A stretch of 8,060 bases of DNA from an uncultured Methylobacter sp. GTDB taxonomy: Bacteria > Pseudomonadota > Gammaproteobacteria > Methylococcales > Methylomonadaceae. Below, in pieces: positions 7,417 to 8,060 of this stretch. The DNA is taken from NCBI GenBank assembly GCA_903831545.1, contig CAIKYI010000533.1, positions 1 through 8,060 of the forward strand, read 5' to 3'. The notes beneath the pieces were generated by a model. It ran no database searches. It saw only the letters and a program-made list of their open reading frames with translations, and had not been told where the DNA came from. Positions within the stretch are counted from its first letter, which is position 1. Each line of letters starts with the position of its first letter. Position numbers and translations under genes: made by a program.

Positions 7417-7441
7417 GCAAATCTGTTTAGATCAAATTTGC
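7417..7441 (-). other. Hairpin just upstream of the glmU ribosome site
   Basis: Nine-base arms at 7433-7441 and 7417-7425 enclose a seven-base loop. In the - strand RNA all nine positions pair, including one G-U. On the + strand that position is a mismatch. The stem ends only three bases before the GGAA ribosome site, so it could influence access to it. No T tail follows, so it is not a terminator. Confidence 0.5.
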
Positions 7442-7446
7442 ATTCG

Positions 7447-7476
7447 CCTGAAGGGTGTCAGGAAGGATAGCCTGAC
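7447..7476 (-). other. Alternative hairpins in the glmU leader
   Basis: Three short arms lie in a row on the - strand: GTCAGG (7476-7471), CCTGAC (7462-7457) and TCAGG (7451-7447). The middle arm can pair with either the first (six pairs, eight-base loop) or the last (five pairs, six-base loop), but not both. This looks like a simple two-state layout. The arms are short and I do not recognise any known RNA family. Confidence 0.4.
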
Positions 7477-7490
7477 GTAAAAACCAAAAA

Positions 7491-7522
7491 AGCCCGATAG
7501 CGGATTAATACGTTATCGGGCT
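7491..7522 (-). terminator. Terminator at the end of the atp operon
   Basis: Twelve-base arms at 7491-7502 and 7511-7522, containing AGCCCGATA, enclose an eight-base loop. On the - strand the stem has a single A-C mismatch near the loop and is followed by TTTTTTGGTTTTTA, a strong tail. It lies 33 bases after the atpC stop. On the + strand the tail is only TTTAATAA and no + gene runs into it. It should largely separate atp transcription from glmU. Confidence 0.88.
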
Positions 7523-7555
7523 TTAATAATTGCTTGGAGACGCAAAAACTTGTCT

Positions 7556-7978
7556 CTATGCGCCGCGCTTTCTAAATCTATCCAAGGTTCTCAATTGCAT
7601 AACAGCTTCTTGCAATTGAGCCTGTGCCGCTGTAAAGTCCATTTTTCCAGATTTATCAGACAAGGCTTCCTCTGCTCTGGCTTTTGCTTCAATTGCTGCA
7701 GCCTCATCTATATCTTTTGCCCTTATCGCCGTATCTGCAAGAATGGTAACCAGATGAGGTTGGATTTCCAGCATTCCACCTGATATATAGAAAGGATAAA
7801 ATTCAGTATCACTGACTTTTACTCGAACTTCACCCGGCTTTAATCTTGATATTAATGGCGCATGCCGAGGGGATATACCAACTTCGCCTAATTCAGCAGG
7901 AGCAAATATCATTTCTGCCAATCCGGAAAAAATTTCCTTTTCTGCACTAACGATATCGACATGTACGGTCATGGTCAT
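7556..7978 (-). CDS. atpC: ATP synthase epsilon subunit AtpC
   Basis: AtpC is the epsilon subunit of the F1 part of ATP synthase. It sits on the rotor stalk with gamma at the cytosolic face of the membrane, and its C-terminal helices can hold back ATP hydrolysis. The 140 residues match the family (E. coli 139). The N-terminal beta-sandwich (about 1-85) includes VHVDIVSAEKEIFSG and the conserved GISPRHAPL. The C-terminal helical hairpin (about 90-138) is Ala/Glu-rich and ends in LDRFRKRG. A second ATG lies two codons in (7972), but AGGTAA (7989 to 7984) is correctly placed, eight bases from the GG to the first ATG, so 7978 is preferred. The gene follows atpD after 24 bases and is the last of the operon, with a strong terminator behind it. 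Confidence 0.96.
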   Translation of the reverse strand: MTMTVHVDIVSAEKEIFSGLAEMIFAPAELGEVGISPRHAPLISRLKPGEVRVKVSDTEFYPFYISGGMLEIQPHLVTILADTAIRAKDIDEAAAIEAKARAEEALSDKSGKMDFTAAQAQLQEAVMQLRTLDRFRKRGA

Positions 7979-8002
7979 GTTTATTACCTACCAGTATTTA
8001 GC

Positions 8003-8060
8003 TTATTTCATGCCTTTTGCTTTCTCAAGCGCTTCATCTATGGTACCTACCATATAAAAA
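8003..8060 (-). CDS. atpD: ATP synthase beta subunit AtpD, C-terminal end only
   Basis: The last 18 codons and the TAA stop of a - strand gene lie at the window edge and read FYMVGTIDEALEKAKGMK. This matches the conserved AtpD end (AFYMVGSIEEAVEKA in E. coli). AtpD is the catalytic subunit of F1. Its position directly before atpC is the standard operon order. The gene is cut by the window, not broken. Confidence 0.93.
   Translation of the reverse strand, partial: FYMVGTIDEALEKAKGMK

Noticed and set aside
7537..7556. GAGAC/GTCTC inverted repeat at the atpC stop as a second terminator
   Set aside because: It has only five pairs with a ten-base loop and overlaps the stop codon; the strong hairpin at 7491-7522 accounts for termination.
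1..8060. Mobile element, prophage, CRISPR, toxin-antitoxin or other defence system
   Set aside because: Every long reading frame that holds up is a recognisable housekeeping or conserved gene, and no terminal repeats, regular repeats or transposase motifs were seen.

Overview
The window reads as an ordinary chromosomal stretch of a gammaproteobacterium with A+T-rich DNA. Two things point there: the order atpD-atpC-glmU-glmS, which is familiar from many gammaproteobacteria, and a dihaem cytochrome c4-like gene followed by dsbA, a pairing I recall from Pseudomonas. The protein flavour would fit a methanotroph-like lineage (Methylococcales), but that narrower placement is a guess that cannot be proven from these bases.

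Left half, + strand (1-3877): a probable sigma70 promoter and a hairpin-bearing leader precede a periplasmic dihaem cytochrome c (134-832), closed by a strong terminator hairpin. Next come a periplasmic thiol oxidase DsbA (983-1603), a cytosolic GGDEF diguanylate cyclase with an intact active site and inhibitory site (1711-3252), and a small charged cytosolic protein of the DUF2058/YaiL family (3335-3877). The first two act in the cell envelope on electron transfer and disulfide formation. The third makes the second messenger c-di-GMP. The fourth has no settled role.

Middle (3878-4177): 300 bases between convergent genes, with one hairpin next to the glmS stop and nothing else convincing.

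Right half, - strand (8060 down to 4178): the last 18 codons of atpD, then atpC, a strong atp-operon terminator, a leader rich in hairpins, and the glmU-glmS pair. GlmS makes glucosamine-6-phosphate. GlmU acetylates glucosamine-1-phosphate and activates it to UDP-GlcNAc, the precursor of peptidoglycan and lipopolysaccharide. The phosphoglucosamine mutase (GlmM) step between them is not encoded here. glmU and glmS are separated by one base and the glmS ribosome site lies inside glmU, so they are almost certainly one transcript.

I found no mobile element, CRISPR array, tRNA, rRNA or clear novel system. The most worthwhile leads are modest: the glmU leader with alternative hairpins, a candidate promoter whose start point falls inside the dsbA terminator hairpin, the poorly characterised N-terminal part of the diguanylate cyclase, and an acidic inter-domain linker in the cytochrome.
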